DNA from: an uncultured Caryophanales bacterium
GTDB lineage: Bacteria > Bacillota_I > Bacilli_A > RF39 > UBA660
Length of the DNA stretch: 36,680 nt
NCBI GenBank assembly: GCA_947648915.1
Contig: CANSPQ010000012.1
Span: forward strand, 1-36,680
Direction of reading: 5' to 3'
This document shows, in pieces, positions 6,690 through 15,632 of the stretch. Each line of letters starts with the position of its first letter. Positions within the stretch are counted from its first letter, which is position 1. The notes beneath the pieces were generated by a model. The model ran no database searches and was not told where the DNA came from. It was given only the letters and a program-made list of their open reading frames with translations. A program made the position numbers and the translations under genes.

Positions 6690-6917
6690 ATGACTAGTAA
6701 ACAAACAAATATTTACAATGTGATTGGAAAGAATATCAAAAAGTATAGAAAGAACATGGGTATCACACAGCGCGAATTAGCAGAAAAACTTTTACTCAGT
6801 GATAGTTTCATTGGAAAATTGGAGTCCGTTACTTATCAGACAATTTCCATTGATACCTTGGAACAGATTGCCGCTGTTTTAGAAACTGATATTAAAAATT
6901 TCTTTGATGAAGAATAA
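6690..6917 (+). CDS. Small XRE-family helix-turn-helix regulator
   Basis: The 75-residue product is a single HTH_3 domain: IGKNIKKYRKNMGITQRELAEKL, then LSDSFIGKLESVTYQTISIDTLEQIAAVL. The GITQRELAEKL core is canonical. It lies divergently from another XRE gene and is followed by a terminator. Its targets are unknown; the shared intergenic region is the first candidate. The ATG is preceded by GTGGGTGATG. Confidence 0.8.
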   Translation: MTSKQTNIYNVIGKNIKKYRKNMGITQRELAEKLLLSDSFIGKLESVTYQTISIDTLEQIAAVLETDIKNFFDEE

Positions 6918-6949
6918 AAGTCGAACTAGATGTAAAGCTTCGACTTTTT
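6916..6949. terminator. Terminator between the XRE gene and the convergent unknown gene
   Basis: Stem AAAGTCGAA/TTCGACTTT followed by TTCTTTT on the plus strand. It can also serve the convergent gene, whose stop lies inside it. Confidence 0.75.
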
Positions 6950-7852
6950 CTTTTGCTCATTATTTTTACTATTACTAATGTAATCCTGTATCACACTTAG
7001 AAATTCATCTTCACTTATAAAACATCCACTTGCTTCAATACAATGATAAGCTTCATAGAAACTACGTAATCCAGTGATGAATGTCTCATAGGAAAATTTT
7101 CCATCTATATAACTTTGTTCTAATTCAATCCGACCTAAAACTCTTTCTATCATACTGTGATGTCTCCATAAAATTGGATATAAATGATATAGTATCATCA
7201 TCGCTTCCTCTTTTAACTGCTGATAATTTGTTTGACGTATTAAATTGATTACCTGAAAATGTTCATAGGAATCATTTTTAGCTAAGTCTCTATCATAAGC
7301 GGATAGTATGACACGAGAAGGTCCTCTTACGATTGAAGTTGGATTTATATACTGATACATACATTTCTGCATCTTATCAGCATCTGAAATGAGTCTATCA
7401 AAACTTGCTATGATCCATTCCCAGTGATATTTCCCTTTTATGTAATCTAGTATAGGGTTCAAATAGATTCCCTTATGATAATTTTTATTATATGCTCTTT
7501 CCATACTGAATTTAAATTGTTCACATTTTCTTTGTAAGTCAACTTTCATGCATTGCAATGCTTTCTCTTGTTTTTCCCTTTGTAATAACTGGTTACATAA
7601 ATTAAGTGATAAAGAAATTTCTATATAAAATAACAAATCAGATTCATCGAGCAAGTTTTTTTGTGAGTGAATTTCATTTACTTCTGTTACTGTTACAATT
7701 TTATTTACATCACATTGCTTTTTATATTCGTAAAGATAAGCTTCTGCTACTCCATAGACAGAGCTGGTTAAAATAATGTTTCCTTTTATGGTTTTTAATC
7801 CTTCTACTACTTGTTGCTTTGATTCCGAGGGAATCTCTTGTGTTGTTTTCAT
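6926..7852 (-). CDS. Unknown helical protein, 308 residues
   Basis: I do not recognise this protein. The ribosome site AGGAGAATATA supports the ATG. The N-terminal 75 residues alternate beta-like segments (NIILTSSVYGVAEAYLY, KIVTVTEV). The rest is predicted helical, rich in Tyr, Gln and Lys, with conserved-looking HWEWIIASFDRLISDADKMQ and LYPILWRHHSMIERVLGRIELEQ. There is no signal peptide or transmembrane segment, and the C-terminus is lysine-rich (KKKSKLYI). It lies directly downstream of typA, with typA's terminator between, so it probably has its own control. Confidence 0.6.
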   Translation of the reverse strand: MKTTQEIPSESKQQVVEGLKTIKGNIILTSSVYGVAEAYLYEYKKQCDVNKIVTVTEVNEIHSQKNLLDESDLLFYIEISLSLNLCNQLLQREKQEKALQCMKVDLQRKCEQFKFSMERAYNKNYHKGIYLNPILDYIKGKYHWEWIIASFDRLISDADKMQKCMYQYINPTSIVRGPSRVILSAYDRDLAKNDSYEHFQVINLIRQTNYQQLKEEAMMILYHLYPILWRHHSMIERVLGRIELEQSYIDGKFSYETFITGLRSFYEAYHCIEASGCFISEDEFLSVIQDYISNSKNNEQKKKSKLYI

Positions 7853-7870
7853 TATATTCTCCTATTCGTT

Positions 7871-7891
7871 AAAAAAAGAAAGACTACTTTC
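7871..7891 (-). terminator. Terminator of typA
   Basis: Stem GAAAG/CTTTC around the typA stop codon, followed on the minus strand by seven U residues. Confidence 0.55.
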
Positions 7892-9692
7892 TACTATCAT
7901 ATTTCTTTCTTTCATTTGTATTCAATATTTTTTTACGAAGGCGGAAATTTAACGGTGTAATTTCCACTAATTCATCACTATTGATATAGTCTAGGCAATA
8001 TTCTAAACTCATCAATCTTGGACGTTTTAATACAACCGTGTGATCTTTTCCAGCACTTCTTGTGTTGGTTAAGTTTTTACCTTTTACAACATTTACAGCT
8101 AAATCGTTATCATGACTGTGTTCTCCAACAATCATTCCTTCATAGATATCAGCACCTGGTTCTACAAACATAATACCTCTATCTTCTAGTTGTCCTAATG
8201 CATAAGCAGTTGCTTTTCCATTTTCCATGGAAACTAATACACCTAATTTTCTTTCCCCTACTTTGCCACCGGCCATTTTACGGTATTCTTTGAAGGTATG
8301 GCTCATCATACCATATCCTTTGGTCATGGTCATAAATTCAGTTGAAAATCCAATTAAACCACGAGATGGCATGGTATAAATTAATCTAGTTTGTCCTTCA
8401 CTGTTGCTCATATGTTCCATAGAACCCTCACGATTTCCCAAGGCTTCTATTACATTTCCGACATATTCGTCTGGTACATCAATTTGCACGTCTTCATATG
8501 GTTCACATTTGACACCATCTATTTCTTTGATGATGACTTCTGGTTTGGATACTTGTAATTCAAATCCTTCTCTTCGCATATTTTCAATTAAAATAGAAAG
8601 GTGTAATTCTCCTCTACCGGATACGATGAATGATTCTGAATCATTTTGTCTAATTTTCAAAGATACATCTCGCTCAGTTTCTTTTAATAGTCTTTCTTCT
8701 ATCTTACGAGCGGTAATAATTTTTCCTTCCCTTCCGACAAATGGAGAAGTATTGACTCCGAACGTCATCTGCAAAGTTGGTTCATCAATTCTTAGGATAG
8801 GAAGTGCCTCTTCTTTACCAATTTCACATACTGTCTCTCCTACACTAATGTCGGGAAGCCCTGCGATTGCAACGATATCTCCGGCATTTGCTTCTTCAAT
8901 TTCAATTCTTTTTAAGCCTAAATATCCAAACATTTTTTGAATACGGAATTGTTTAATACTTCCATCTAATCTTACACAAGATACCATTTCGTTTACTTTC
9001 ATTTTTCCTCTTTTGACTACACCAATACCAATTCTTCCGACAAAGTCATTATAATCTAATAATGCTGGTTGAAATTGTAATGTTCCTTCACTTACTCTTG
9101 GTTCTGGTATTTCACTGATGATTAAATCTAAGATTGGGTCCATGGTTTCTTTTTGTGTACTTACATCCGAATCCATGCTAGAAGTACCTGCAAGTCCTGA
9201 TGCATAAACTACTGGAAATTCTAATTGATTTTCGTCTGCTCCTAATTCAATAAATAAATCTAGTACTTCATCTACTACTTGAATAGGACGTGCAGTGGGT
9301 TTATCAATTTTATTGACCACCAAAATAGGCGTAACACCTGCTTCTAATGCTTTTTTCAGTACAAATCTAGTCTGTGGCATCGTTCCTTCATATGCATCTA
9401 CAACTAATAACACACCATCCACCATATTCATGATACGTTCTACCTCACCACCAAAGTCAGCATGCCCTGGTGTATCTAAGATATTAATACGATATCCTTT
9501 GTAGTCAATTGCCGTTGTTTTTGCTAGGATTGTAATTCCTCTTTCTCTTTCAATGTCATTACTATCCATGACTCTTTCATCTACTTGTTCATTGCTTCTA
9601 AATGTCCCTGATTGTTTTAATAATTGGTCTACTAATGTTGTTTTTCCATGGTCAACATGGGCAATTATTGCAATATTTCTTATATTTTTCAT
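7884..9692 (-). CDS. typA: TypA/BipA ribosome-associated GTPase
   Basis: This translational GTPase binds ribosomes and helps 50S assembly and growth under stress. Its 602 residues are close to the family length. The G domain shows [10 protein letters not shown] (P-loop, near residue 11), RGITI (G2), DTPGHADF (G3) and NKIDKPTAR (G4). Domains II, III and V follow, and the C-terminal region carries the typical [17 protein letters not shown] and [21 protein letters not shown] stretches of TypA rather than EF-G. It has a good promoter and a GAGGAAG ribosome site and appears to be a single-gene unit. Confidence 0.96.
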   Translation of the reverse strand: MKNIRNIAIIAHVDHGKTTLVDQLLKQSGTFRSNEQVDERVMDSNDIERERGITILAKTTAIDYKGYRINILDTPGHADFGGEVERIMNMVDGVLLVVDAYEGTMPQTRFVLKKALEAGVTPILVVNKIDKPTARPIQVVDEVLDLFIELGADENQLEFPVVYASGLAGTSSMDSDVSTQKETMDPILDLIISEIPEPRVSEGTLQFQPALLDYNDFVGRIGIGVVKRGKMKVNEMVSCVRLDGSIKQFRIQKMFGYLGLKRIEIEEANAGDIVAIAGLPDISVGETVCEIGKEEALPILRIDEPTLQMTFGVNTSPFVGREGKIITARKIEERLLKETERDVSLKIRQNDSESFIVSGRGELHLSILIENMRREGFELQVSKPEVIIKEIDGVKCEPYEDVQIDVPDEYVGNVIEALGNREGSMEHMSNSEGQTRLIYTMPSRGLIGFSTEFMTMTKGYGMMSHTFKEYRKMAGGKVGERKLGVLVSMENGKATAYALGQLEDRGIMFVEPGADIYEGMIVGEHSHDNDLAVNVVKGKNLTNTRSAGKDHTVVLKRPRLMSLEYCLDYINSDELVEITPLNFRLRKKILNTNERKKYDSRK

Positions 9693-9719
9693 ATATACAC
9701 TTCCTCAATAACCTTTGGT

Positions 9720-9748
9720 ATTATAGCACATGCCTTTTGTCAAGTCAA
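9720..9748 (-). promoter_or_regulatory. Sigma-A promoter for typA
   Basis: TTGACT, 17-nt spacer, TATAAT on the minus strand, 28 nt before the start codon. A near-perfect match to consensus. Confidence 0.8.
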
Positions 9749-9773
9749 ATTGATTTTATGACAATATTTTGTC

Positions 9774-9800
9774 AAAAAAGATTGCTTTATTTCAACAATC
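9774..9800 (-). terminator. Terminator of the dipeptidase gene
   Basis: Stem GATTG/CAATC followed on the minus strand by six U residues. Confidence 0.6.
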
Positions 9801-9809
9801 CCTATTTTT

Positions 9810-10805
9810 CTATTTATGATATATTTTTTGGTTTTGATGATTCACTTGCATTATAATATGTTCTGTATTCTCCCTTGTAATTTTACGGGCAATGCTTTCT
9901 CCATATTGATTCGCAATTAATTGATAGATTTCGATTCCAATATTTTCTATTGAAAAGGCTTCTAGATGGTGATAAGATTCATCTGGATTAAAATTCATAT
10001 CATCTGTAGCCAGTACAATTTTATCTATATCATATCCTATTATATTGATTAAATAATCAAGATGTTTTAAAAATTGAATCTGTCTTTTATGATAAGAAAG
10101 TTTCTCATTATTTTTTGACAAAAAGTTCCCATTTGTAAATAATCCTATATAGCCATTCACTTCTTTTAATTGTCTTAACTGTTGATCCGTTAAATTTCTG
10201 TTTCGATCACATAAGGTTCTTACGTTGGAATGGGAAGCTATAATAATTGAATTTTCCTTTCTTTTTGCTTGATATACTTTTAATATATCATCAAATGTTT
10301 GTTGATTCGCATGTGATACATCTATTATTATTCCTAATTCTATTGCCTTTTCAATCAATTCTTTTCCTTTTTCTGTCAATCCTGATTCTGATCTATTTCC
10401 TGAACCATATTGATTTTGATGATTCCAAACAGGTAATATAGAACGAAGACCTAGATGATATAATTCTTTTAAAGTTTTCATACTATCTATATAATCGCAT
10501 CCTTCAATGCTATAAATAAAATTCGTTGTAATCGGTATTACGCCTGCATCTTTCATCCTATTAAGAAATTGGATACTTTTTGAAAACATTTTTTTAATAT
10601 CTTTCATTTCCTCTAATGAGATATCTAATTCTTCTTTCATTTCACTAGGTGTCATAAAATATAAATTGATTAAGCCACCTAATACATTGTCTTGTCTATA
10701 TATTTTTCTTAAATCTTTTATTAGTTTTTCTTTATTTGCAAATTTATTATTTTTCATCATATTGAAATATAAAATTGTTAATAAATCATAATGCATATCA
10801 TACAT
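9810..10805 (-). CDS. M19-family (membrane dipeptidase type) dipeptidase
   Basis: The 331-residue product shows the order of motifs of the renal dipeptidase family, zinc enzymes that cleave dipeptides, often with a D-residue at the C-terminus. These are DMHYDLL (HxD metal site, residues 4-10), LPVWNHQNQYGSG, SGLTEKGKELIEKAIELG, IIDVSHANQQTFDD, IASHSNVRTLCDRNRNLTD and IVLATDDMNF. All expected metal ligands are present. No signal peptide or membrane segment is seen, so it is probably cytoplasmic. A role in amino-acid or cell-wall peptide recycling is inferred. The start has GGAGTTTTATT upstream. Confidence 0.88.
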   Translation of the reverse strand: MYDMHYDLLTILYFNMMKNNKFANKEKLIKDLRKIYRQDNVLGGLINLYFMTPSEMKEELDISLEEMKDIKKMFSKSIQFLNRMKDAGVIPITTNFIYSIEGCDYIDSMKTLKELYHLGLRSILPVWNHQNQYGSGNRSESGLTEKGKELIEKAIELGIIIDVSHANQQTFDDILKVYQAKRKENSIIIASHSNVRTLCDRNRNLTDQQLRQLKEVNGYIGLFTNGNFLSKNNEKLSYHKRQIQFLKHLDYLINIIGYDIDKIVLATDDMNFNPDESYHHLEAFSIENIGIEIYQLIANQYGESIARKITRENTEHIIMQVNHQNQKIYHK

Positions 10806-10855
10806 AATAAAACTCCTTTCTATTTCAATACTATAGTATATTTATAAATTCATTC

Positions 10856-10879
10856 AAAAAATAGATATTATGCAATCTA
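10856..10879 (-). terminator. Weak terminator after the hybrid kinase gene
   Basis: Stem TAGAT/ATCTA with an 8-nt loop, followed on the minus strand by six U residues. It lies 26 nt after the kinase stop codon. Confidence 0.45.
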
Positions 10880-10904
10880 CTTTTTTATTTGAGTATGTTC
10901 TATT

Positions 10905-12755
10905 TTAATTGTCAAAGTTATTATGACTAAATATCATATCCAATTTTTCTTTGATTTGGTCTCGATTGAATGGTTTTGGAATATAGTCTACAAAACCTTC
11001 TTCTATATATTTTTCTTTTGCACCTGCAACTGCATCAGCTGTTAAAGCAATGACCGGTATTTTAAAATCTGGATTTTCTTTTAATTTCTTTAAAGCTGTT
11101 TCTCCACTCATATTGGGCATCATAATATCCATTAAGATTAAATCATATTCATCTCCATTTTTCACTTTTTCTAAACATTCTAATCCATCATAACATTCTT
11201 CTATCGTAAAATCGAAATCGGTTAAGGCACGTTTTGCTACTTTAATATTTAATTTGTTATCATCTACAATTAATATCTTCTTGTTTTCATAAATTTGTTG
11301 ATTTTCTTTGTTTTCTTCTTTTTGTGTTCCTAAAACATTTTCTTTTTCAATCGTCATCTTACTTATCTTTTGCGGTAACTGTACTACAAAAATAGATCCT
11401 TTTCCGTACTGACTTTGGACATTGATTTTCCCACCCATCATATCGACTAAAGCTTTGGTAATGGCAAGTCCTAATCCTGTTCCCTCGGTTGTGGAATTCT
11501 TTTCAATATCGAGTCTCTCAAATTTCGTAAATAATTTATTGATTTGCTCAGCTTTAATACCTATCCCCGTATCTTGCACAGTAATCATTAAATTACAAAT
11601 ACCCTTTTGATTGATACATTTTACGGTTAAATTGATTGTGCCTTGCTCTGTATATTTAATTGCATTAGTAAGTAGATTATTAACAATCCCTTTGATATGG
11701 ACTTTATCCCCTATTAATTCATCTGGAACATCCTCGGCAATATTTAAATTAAATTTGATATTTTTTTCACCAATACGAGTAGATGTTACTTTTGCCATAT
11801 TGGTTATCTCTTTTTTAAAGTTATATGGATTTTCAACCATTTCCATTTTTTCGGATTCAATTTTATTAATATCTAGTATATTTCCGACAATCTCTAATAA
11901 AGTATGAGAGGCATTGATGATATCTTCCGTATCTTCGACTACTTCTTTTGGTACTCTATCCTTATATGTTGCGATATCTTCCGATAATCCTACAATGGCA
12001 TTTAATGGCGTTCTGATTTCATGGGACATACTCGATAAGAAATCCGATTTGGCATGATTGGCTTTTTCCGCTTGGTTTTTGGCAAGTTCTAATTCAGTAA
12101 GCATTTTAATATCTGGATTTTCTATGGTGTGATACATAATCATATTAATAAATACGATAATGGCTGGAATTACAATCAATGTTGGATCTAGTAGTCTAAC
12201 GAGTATAGCAATTCCTATAAATATAATCAAGAATATAAAAGGAATTGCCTTTTTACGGTTTATGGATTTCGCATTCTTTATAAAAATAAATAATTCTATT
12301 ATAAAGTTTATTAAAGCAACACTATAAATAAACATTGTTCCAATACCTGTTACACCCATTGTTTCTTGATTAGAGATAATATCAATTGGCAATAAAAACT
12401 CAACAAAAATCGCAACTATACTAAAAAGTATCATAATTCTCTTAAATTTTTTATATCTTTGTTCATTTTGATATGTAATATAATAAATATATAACGTGAG
12501 CAATAAAGGCCATAAGATATAATGTATAAAATCAATCTTATTTAAAATTTTTACAATTAATTGTGAATTTGTCGTGAAACAATAGTATGTAATTAATAAT
12601 TCAATAATTACTAAAAAAACATCAAAAAAACTACTAATTAACATGAAACCATAAATTTTAGTTTCTTTACTTTCCACCTTCTTTTTAGAAAAAAATAAAA
12701 CCAATAATAATACAATACAAAACAGTGCACTAATTGAAAAATAAATACTGCTCAT
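10905..12755 (-). CDS. Hybrid sensor histidine kinase with 7-TM sensor and receiver domain
   Basis: I use the ATG at 12755, preceded by TGGGG; the ORF track's GTG at 12809 lies inside the previous gene's terminator. The 616-residue product starts with about seven transmembrane helices (residues about 3-205), with no extracytoplasmic domain. Then come a dimerisation/phospho-acceptor domain with [10 protein letters not shown] (His near 245), an ATPase domain with [19 protein letters not shown] and [12 protein letters not shown], and a C-terminal receiver with [16 protein letters not shown] (phospho-Asp), IALTADA and YIPKPF. The signal is unknown; such 7-TM modules sense membrane-associated or small hydrophobic cues. 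No HPt or output gene is adjacent. Confidence 0.92.
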   Translation of the reverse strand: MSSIYFSISALFCIVLLLVLFFSKKKVESKETKIYGFMLISSFFDVFLVIIELLITYYCFTTNSQLIVKILNKIDFIHYILWPLLLTLYIYYITYQNEQRYKKFKRIMILFSIVAIFVEFLLPIDIISNQETMGVTGIGTMFIYSVALINFIIELFIFIKNAKSINRKKAIPFIFLIIFIGIAILVRLLDPTLIVIPAIIVFINMIMYHTIENPDIKMLTELELAKNQAEKANHAKSDFLSSMSHEIRTPLNAIVGLSEDIATYKDRVPKEVVEDTEDIINASHTLLEIVGNILDINKIESEKMEMVENPYNFKKEITNMAKVTSTRIGEKNIKFNLNIAEDVPDELIGDKVHIKGIVNNLLTNAIKYTEQGTINLTVKCINQKGICNLMITVQDTGIGIKAEQINKLFTKFERLDIEKNSTTEGTGLGLAITKALVDMMGGKINVQSQYGKGSIFVVQLPQKISKMTIEKENVLGTQKEENKENQQIYENKKILIVDDNKLNIKVAKRALTDFDFTIEECYDGLECLEKVKNGDEYDLILMDIMMPNMSGETALKKLKENPDFKIPVIALTADAVAGAKEKYIEEGFVDYIPKPFNRDQIKEKLDMIFSHNNFDN

Positions 12756-12800
12756 CGTAATTCCCCACAATTCTAAACAAATTATAACATATAACATAAG

Positions 12801-12823
12801 AAAAAGCACACTTTTTAGTGTGC
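12801..12823 (-). terminator. Terminator of the PlsC-like gene
   Basis: Stem GCACAC/GTGTGC with a 6-nt loop and a U-run on the minus strand, 10 nt past the stop. It overlaps the spurious GTG start of the kinase ORF. Confidence 0.85.
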
Positions 12824-12832
12824 GATAATATA

Positions 12833-13780
12833 CTATTTCCTTTTCTTATATGTAATTCCTGGTACAAATTCGTTATTGGCATTGATACAATATTCATTTT
12901 CAATGGCATCTCCAGCATTACTACGCAAAAACTGCGATTCATATTCAGAATGATAAGTAAAACCAAAGACTCCATATTTTTTGAAATAAGTATGATTTAA
13001 ATAAATCATAGGATTGACAAAAGAGATATCTGTTCTATTTATATTGTTCTCTATCCATATTGATTTTCTCATTTCTTCCATTTGTTTTTGAATTTCTAAT
13101 GTTTTTAAGGATATATCATCTGTTGGCATAATTTCATATTTTTTTCCAAATCTTAAAATTATTTTTTTATAAATTTCTTTTTCATTTTCCACAATAGAAG
13201 GATTTTCAATATATTCTAGTATAGCAGGAATCACAGGCAATTCTGTTATTGCTGATATCATACTACTACCTTTTTTAATATCTTGCATTGCTTTAATTGG
13301 ATGTAAATTCCAAGTAGATTCTCCAAAAACAACTAAATATTTGCCTGCTAATAAAGTAGCAGAGGCTTGCAAAATACTATTCGAAGAAGAGATTTTATCA
13401 TTTCTATTTAAAAACACTGATTTGGCAGATGAAAATACTGCCTTAGAAAATGGACTTAGACAATCTGTTGCTACCATAACACTTGTAGGAAGCCCCAATT
13501 TTGCCATTGCAATATACATAGAAAAAATATCATGTGCAGTGGAATGATTGCATAAAATAATTGCAGGAGTATTTTTAGGAAGGTTTTCGATTCCTTCTAT
13601 TTCTAATAAACTATTATAGAAATCTTTCATATAAATTTTAGAAATTGCTTGTTGACCAAGACTGATATTTGAAGGCATAAATAACGACAATTCTTTACAA
13701 TACTGGCTAAGCTTGTTATAGTATTGTATTTTTTCAGCTGTACTTAATTGTTTTTCAACACTATAAGGTAATATTTTCAT
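12833..13780 (-). CDS. PlsC-like (1-acylglycerol-3-phosphate-type) acyltransferase
   Basis: The likely start is the ATG at 13780, 8 nt after AAGGGG; the ORF track starts 10 codons earlier. The 315-residue product has the acyltransferase block I NHSTAHD (the HxxxxD catalytic pair, near residue 80), a phosphate-binding region before FLNRND, block III FGESTW in the place of the usual EGT(R/S), and block [12 protein letters not shown]. Family members move an acyl chain onto lysophosphatidate or related lipids at the membrane. The long C-terminal extension (about 90 residues after block IV) ending [13 protein letters not shown] is not part of the core domain. Exact substrate unknown. Confidence 0.8.
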   Translation of the reverse strand: MKILPYSVEKQLSTAEKIQYYNKLSQYCKELSLFMPSNISLGQQAISKIYMKDFYNSLLEIEGIENLPKNTPAIILCNHSTAHDIFSMYIAMAKLGLPTSVMVATDCLSPFSKAVFSSAKSVFLNRNDKISSSNSILQASATLLAGKYLVVFGESTWNLHPIKAMQDIKKGSSMISAITELPVIPAILEYIENPSIVENEKEIYKKIILRFGKKYEIMPTDDISLKTLEIQKQMEEMRKSIWIENNINRTDISFVNPMIYLNHTYFKKYGVFGFTYHSEYESQFLRSNAGDAIENEYCINANNEFVPGITYKKRK

Positions 13781-13877
13781 GACAAAACCCCTTTTCATAA
13801 ATATTTGCATATCTTAACATGTTTACTACTTCTTGTCAAATTTTTTAAAGGGTTCTATTTGCAAATAGTATACAAGA

Positions 13878-14197
13878 TTATTTTCTGCAATTCTTTATAC
13901 ATGCCTCTATTATTTTGTTTGCACTTTCATCATAATCTAACATTGTCTCTGGATGCCATTGAATTCCTACTACCAATTCATTATTTGGATATTCAACTGC
14001 TTCAATTAATCCATCTTCTGAATAAGCAAAGACCACTAAATTTGTTGTTTGTACATGATAGTTATGTTTACTGTTTACTTGAATCTGATGTTTACCAACT
14101 ATTCTTTCTAATATTGTATTATCAATTATATTGATACTATGTTCATATTTTTGATTTTTTTAGTGATTTGCTTCTTTATTGGTTTTTGCTTTGACAT
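13878..14197 (-). pseudogene. Remnant of a class I glutamine-amidotransferase-like (PuuD/peptidase C26) gene
   Basis: A frame ending at 13878 encodes about 93 residues typical of the C-terminal part of gamma-glutamyl-GABA hydrolase-like enzymes: IQVNSKHNYHV, AYSEDGLIEAVEY and GIQWHPETM, which carry the His and Glu of the catalytic triad. The N-terminal part with the Cys nucleophile is absent. Upstream, an intact promoter, an AAAGGAG site and an ATG at 14197 remain, opening a 23-codon frame (MSKQKPIKKQITK...) that is out of phase with the fragment. I infer a large internal deletion with frameshift. No intact copy is in this window. Confidence 0.8.
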
Positions 14198-14221
14198 AAA
14201 TTGTTTCTCCTTTTTATCATT

Positions 14222-14251
14222 ATTGTAAAGTACAATTGACAACTTTGTCAA
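14222..14251 (-). promoter_or_regulatory. Sigma-A promoter of the amidotransferase remnant
   Basis: TTGACA, 18-nt spacer, TACAAT on the minus strand. The -35 box is part of a perfect inverted repeat TTGACAA-CT-TTGTCAA (14236-14251), which may be an operator shared with the divergent nuclease gene. Confidence 0.55.
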
Positions 14252-14306
14252 ATATTGTTGTCTCTTTTTGAAATTACTTGTTATACTGATATTAAAGGAT
14301 GATTAT

Positions 14307-14927
14307 ATGAGAAAAATTAGATTATTGTTTTTATTCTTATTGATAACTCCATCAGTTGTATTTGCCCAAAATAAAAGGGTAGAAGTTACATTTTCCAAAT
14401 GTGTAGATGGTGATACTGCTAAGTTTATACTTAATGATGAAGAAATTACAGTACGCTTTTTGGCAATTGATACACCAGAAACGAAACACCCTACAAAAGG
14501 TGAAGAACCTTATGGAAAAGAAGCAAGTGATTATACTTGTCATGCGATTGAGAATGCAAAAACAATTACTTTAGAATATGATAAAGGTAGTGATACCTAC
14601 GATAAGTATAATAGGCATTTGACCTGGGTTTATGTAGATGATATTCTATTGCAAGATAAACTAATCCAAAAAGGACTTGCAAAGGTGGCTTATCTATATG
14701 GGGATTATACTTATACAGAACAATTACAAGCAAGTGAAAAAGTAGCAAAAAAACAAAAAATTGGGATATGGAGTAACGAAGTTCCAAAAAGGGAAAATTA
14801 TTGGTATATTGTAGTTATTATAGGAATCGTTCTTCTCATCTATATTGTATATCCAAAAGGTAGAAAAAAGATCAATCGAAAAATAAAATCACAAGTAAAA
14901 AAGGAATTCAAAAAAAGGATATCTTAA
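14307..14927 (+). CDS. Exported, membrane-anchored thermonuclease (staphylococcal nuclease homologue)
   Basis: I choose the ATG at 14307 after AAAGGATGA. Residues 1-21 form a signal peptide (hydrophobic LLFLFLLITPSVVFA). The SNase domain (about 25-160) keeps the catalytic residues: VRFLAIDTPE (Arg and Glu) and DKYNRHLTWVYVD (second Arg), plus VDGDTA for calcium binding. After the domain comes a transmembrane helix (YWYIVVIIGIVLLIYIVY) and a strongly basic tail. The enzyme would sit outside the membrane with its basic tail in the cytoplasm, cutting extracellular DNA or RNA for feeding or uptake. It is convergent with the Nudix gene. Confidence 0.88.
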   Translation: MRKIRLLFLFLLITPSVVFAQNKRVEVTFSKCVDGDTAKFILNDEEITVRFLAIDTPETKHPTKGEEPYGKEASDYTCHAIENAKTITLEYDKGSDTYDKYNRHLTWVYVDDILLQDKLIQKGLAKVAYLYGDYTYTEQLQASEKVAKKQKIGIWSNEVPKRENYWYIVVIIGIVLLIYIVYPKGRKKINRKIKSQVKKEFKKRIS

Positions 14928-14945
14928 TTGGTATCCTTTTAAAAA
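14911..14945. terminator. Convergent terminator between the nuclease and Nudix genes
   Basis: Stem AAAAGGATA/TATCCTTTT spanning the nuclease stop codon, with A/T runs on both sides. Confidence 0.8.
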
Positions 14946-15370
14946 TATTCTCTTAATATATAATCCATTGTAATTTTAATATCCTCAAATACATTGATGT
15001 TATCTAATTCTTCTCTAGAAAACCATCTAATACTACTGCTTTCTTCATTCATTTTAGGCTCCATATCACGTATCGGAATTGCAGGATAAATAATATCAAT
15101 AAACGTTCCATTATTGGATCTGTTTCTTTGAATTCCTAAAGGTCTAATATAATCTTCTTCCCTTGGAAAATGAACGCCCAGTATTTTTATTTTGATTCCT
15201 GTTTCTTCATATGTCTCACGAACTGCCGCTTCTTCTGGAATTTCATTTTCTTCAATGTGTCCACCTGGTTGCGTCCATCTATCATAGTCTTTATGTCTTA
15301 CAAGTAGTATTCTTTTCGTTCTTGGATCTATGACATAAGCAGAAGCACAAAATTCTCGATTTGGATTCAT
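14939..15370 (-). CDS. Nudix hydrolase
   Basis: The 143-residue protein has a complete Nudix box: GGHIEENEIPEEAAVRETYEETGI, matching Gx5Ex7REUxEExGU, with the metal-binding glutamates in place. It is preceded by the typical strand SAYVIDPRTKRILLVRHK and followed by a WFSREEL segment. Enzymes of this build hydrolyse nucleoside diphosphates linked to another group; the substrate is not predictable. No strong ribosome site is visible before the ATG (only GTGATG). The 260-nt upstream region is unusually structured. Confidence 0.9.
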   Translation of the reverse strand: MNPNREFCASAYVIDPRTKRILLVRHKDYDRWTQPGGHIEENEIPEEAAVRETYEETGIKIKILGVHFPREEDYIRPLGIQRNRSNNGTFIDIIYPAIPIRDMEPKMNEESSSIRWFSREELDNINVFEDIKITMDYILREYF

Positions 15371-15453
15371 AACATCACGTATAATCTAATTATGGTCTAA
15401 GTGACCTATATTAGATCCCTTTCTATTTATATTTTTATATAACTTTTTAGGGT

Positions 15454-15575
15454 TATAATATTTAAGCACTGTGGATTTGTATCTATAACATTACAGCTTA
15501 GACTGGTTTGAGGTGACAACTACCACAGGCTTTTATTTTTATTGGTAATTAGTTAGTCACCTTTTATTTATTATA
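15454..15575 (+). ncRNA. Candidate small structured RNA
   Basis: In the 262-nt gap before the Nudix gene, a TATAAT (15454-15459) is followed by about 50 nt and then a long hairpin: AGGTGAC/GTCACCT (15511-15517 with 15556-15562), continued by AACTA/TAGTT and CCA/TGG, ending in TTTTATTTATT. This is the layout of a short transcript with a Rho-independent end on the plus strand. The -35 is weak. It does not resemble 6S, SRP, RNase P or tmRNA as far as I can see. Confidence 0.35.
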
Positions 15576-15632
15576 ACAAACGATAGAAAAAGAAAACAAA
15601 TGATTTTGCATACTATTCATTTGCTTTACATT

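Noticed and set aside
8404-8940. 178-residue plus-strand ORF inside typA
   Set aside because: It is the antisense shadow of typA, rich in Ser/Pro/Ile, without a ribosome site.
12756-12809. Upstream GTG start of the hybrid kinase ORF
   Set aside because: The extra 18 codons lie partly in the terminator of the preceding gene; the ATG at 12755 has a better context.
15371-15632. Known riboswitch, 6S RNA or SRP RNA in the structured gap
   Set aside because: I looked for the conserved cores of purine, TPP, FMN, T-box and SRP (GGAAGGAAGCAGC-like) RNAs and saw none.
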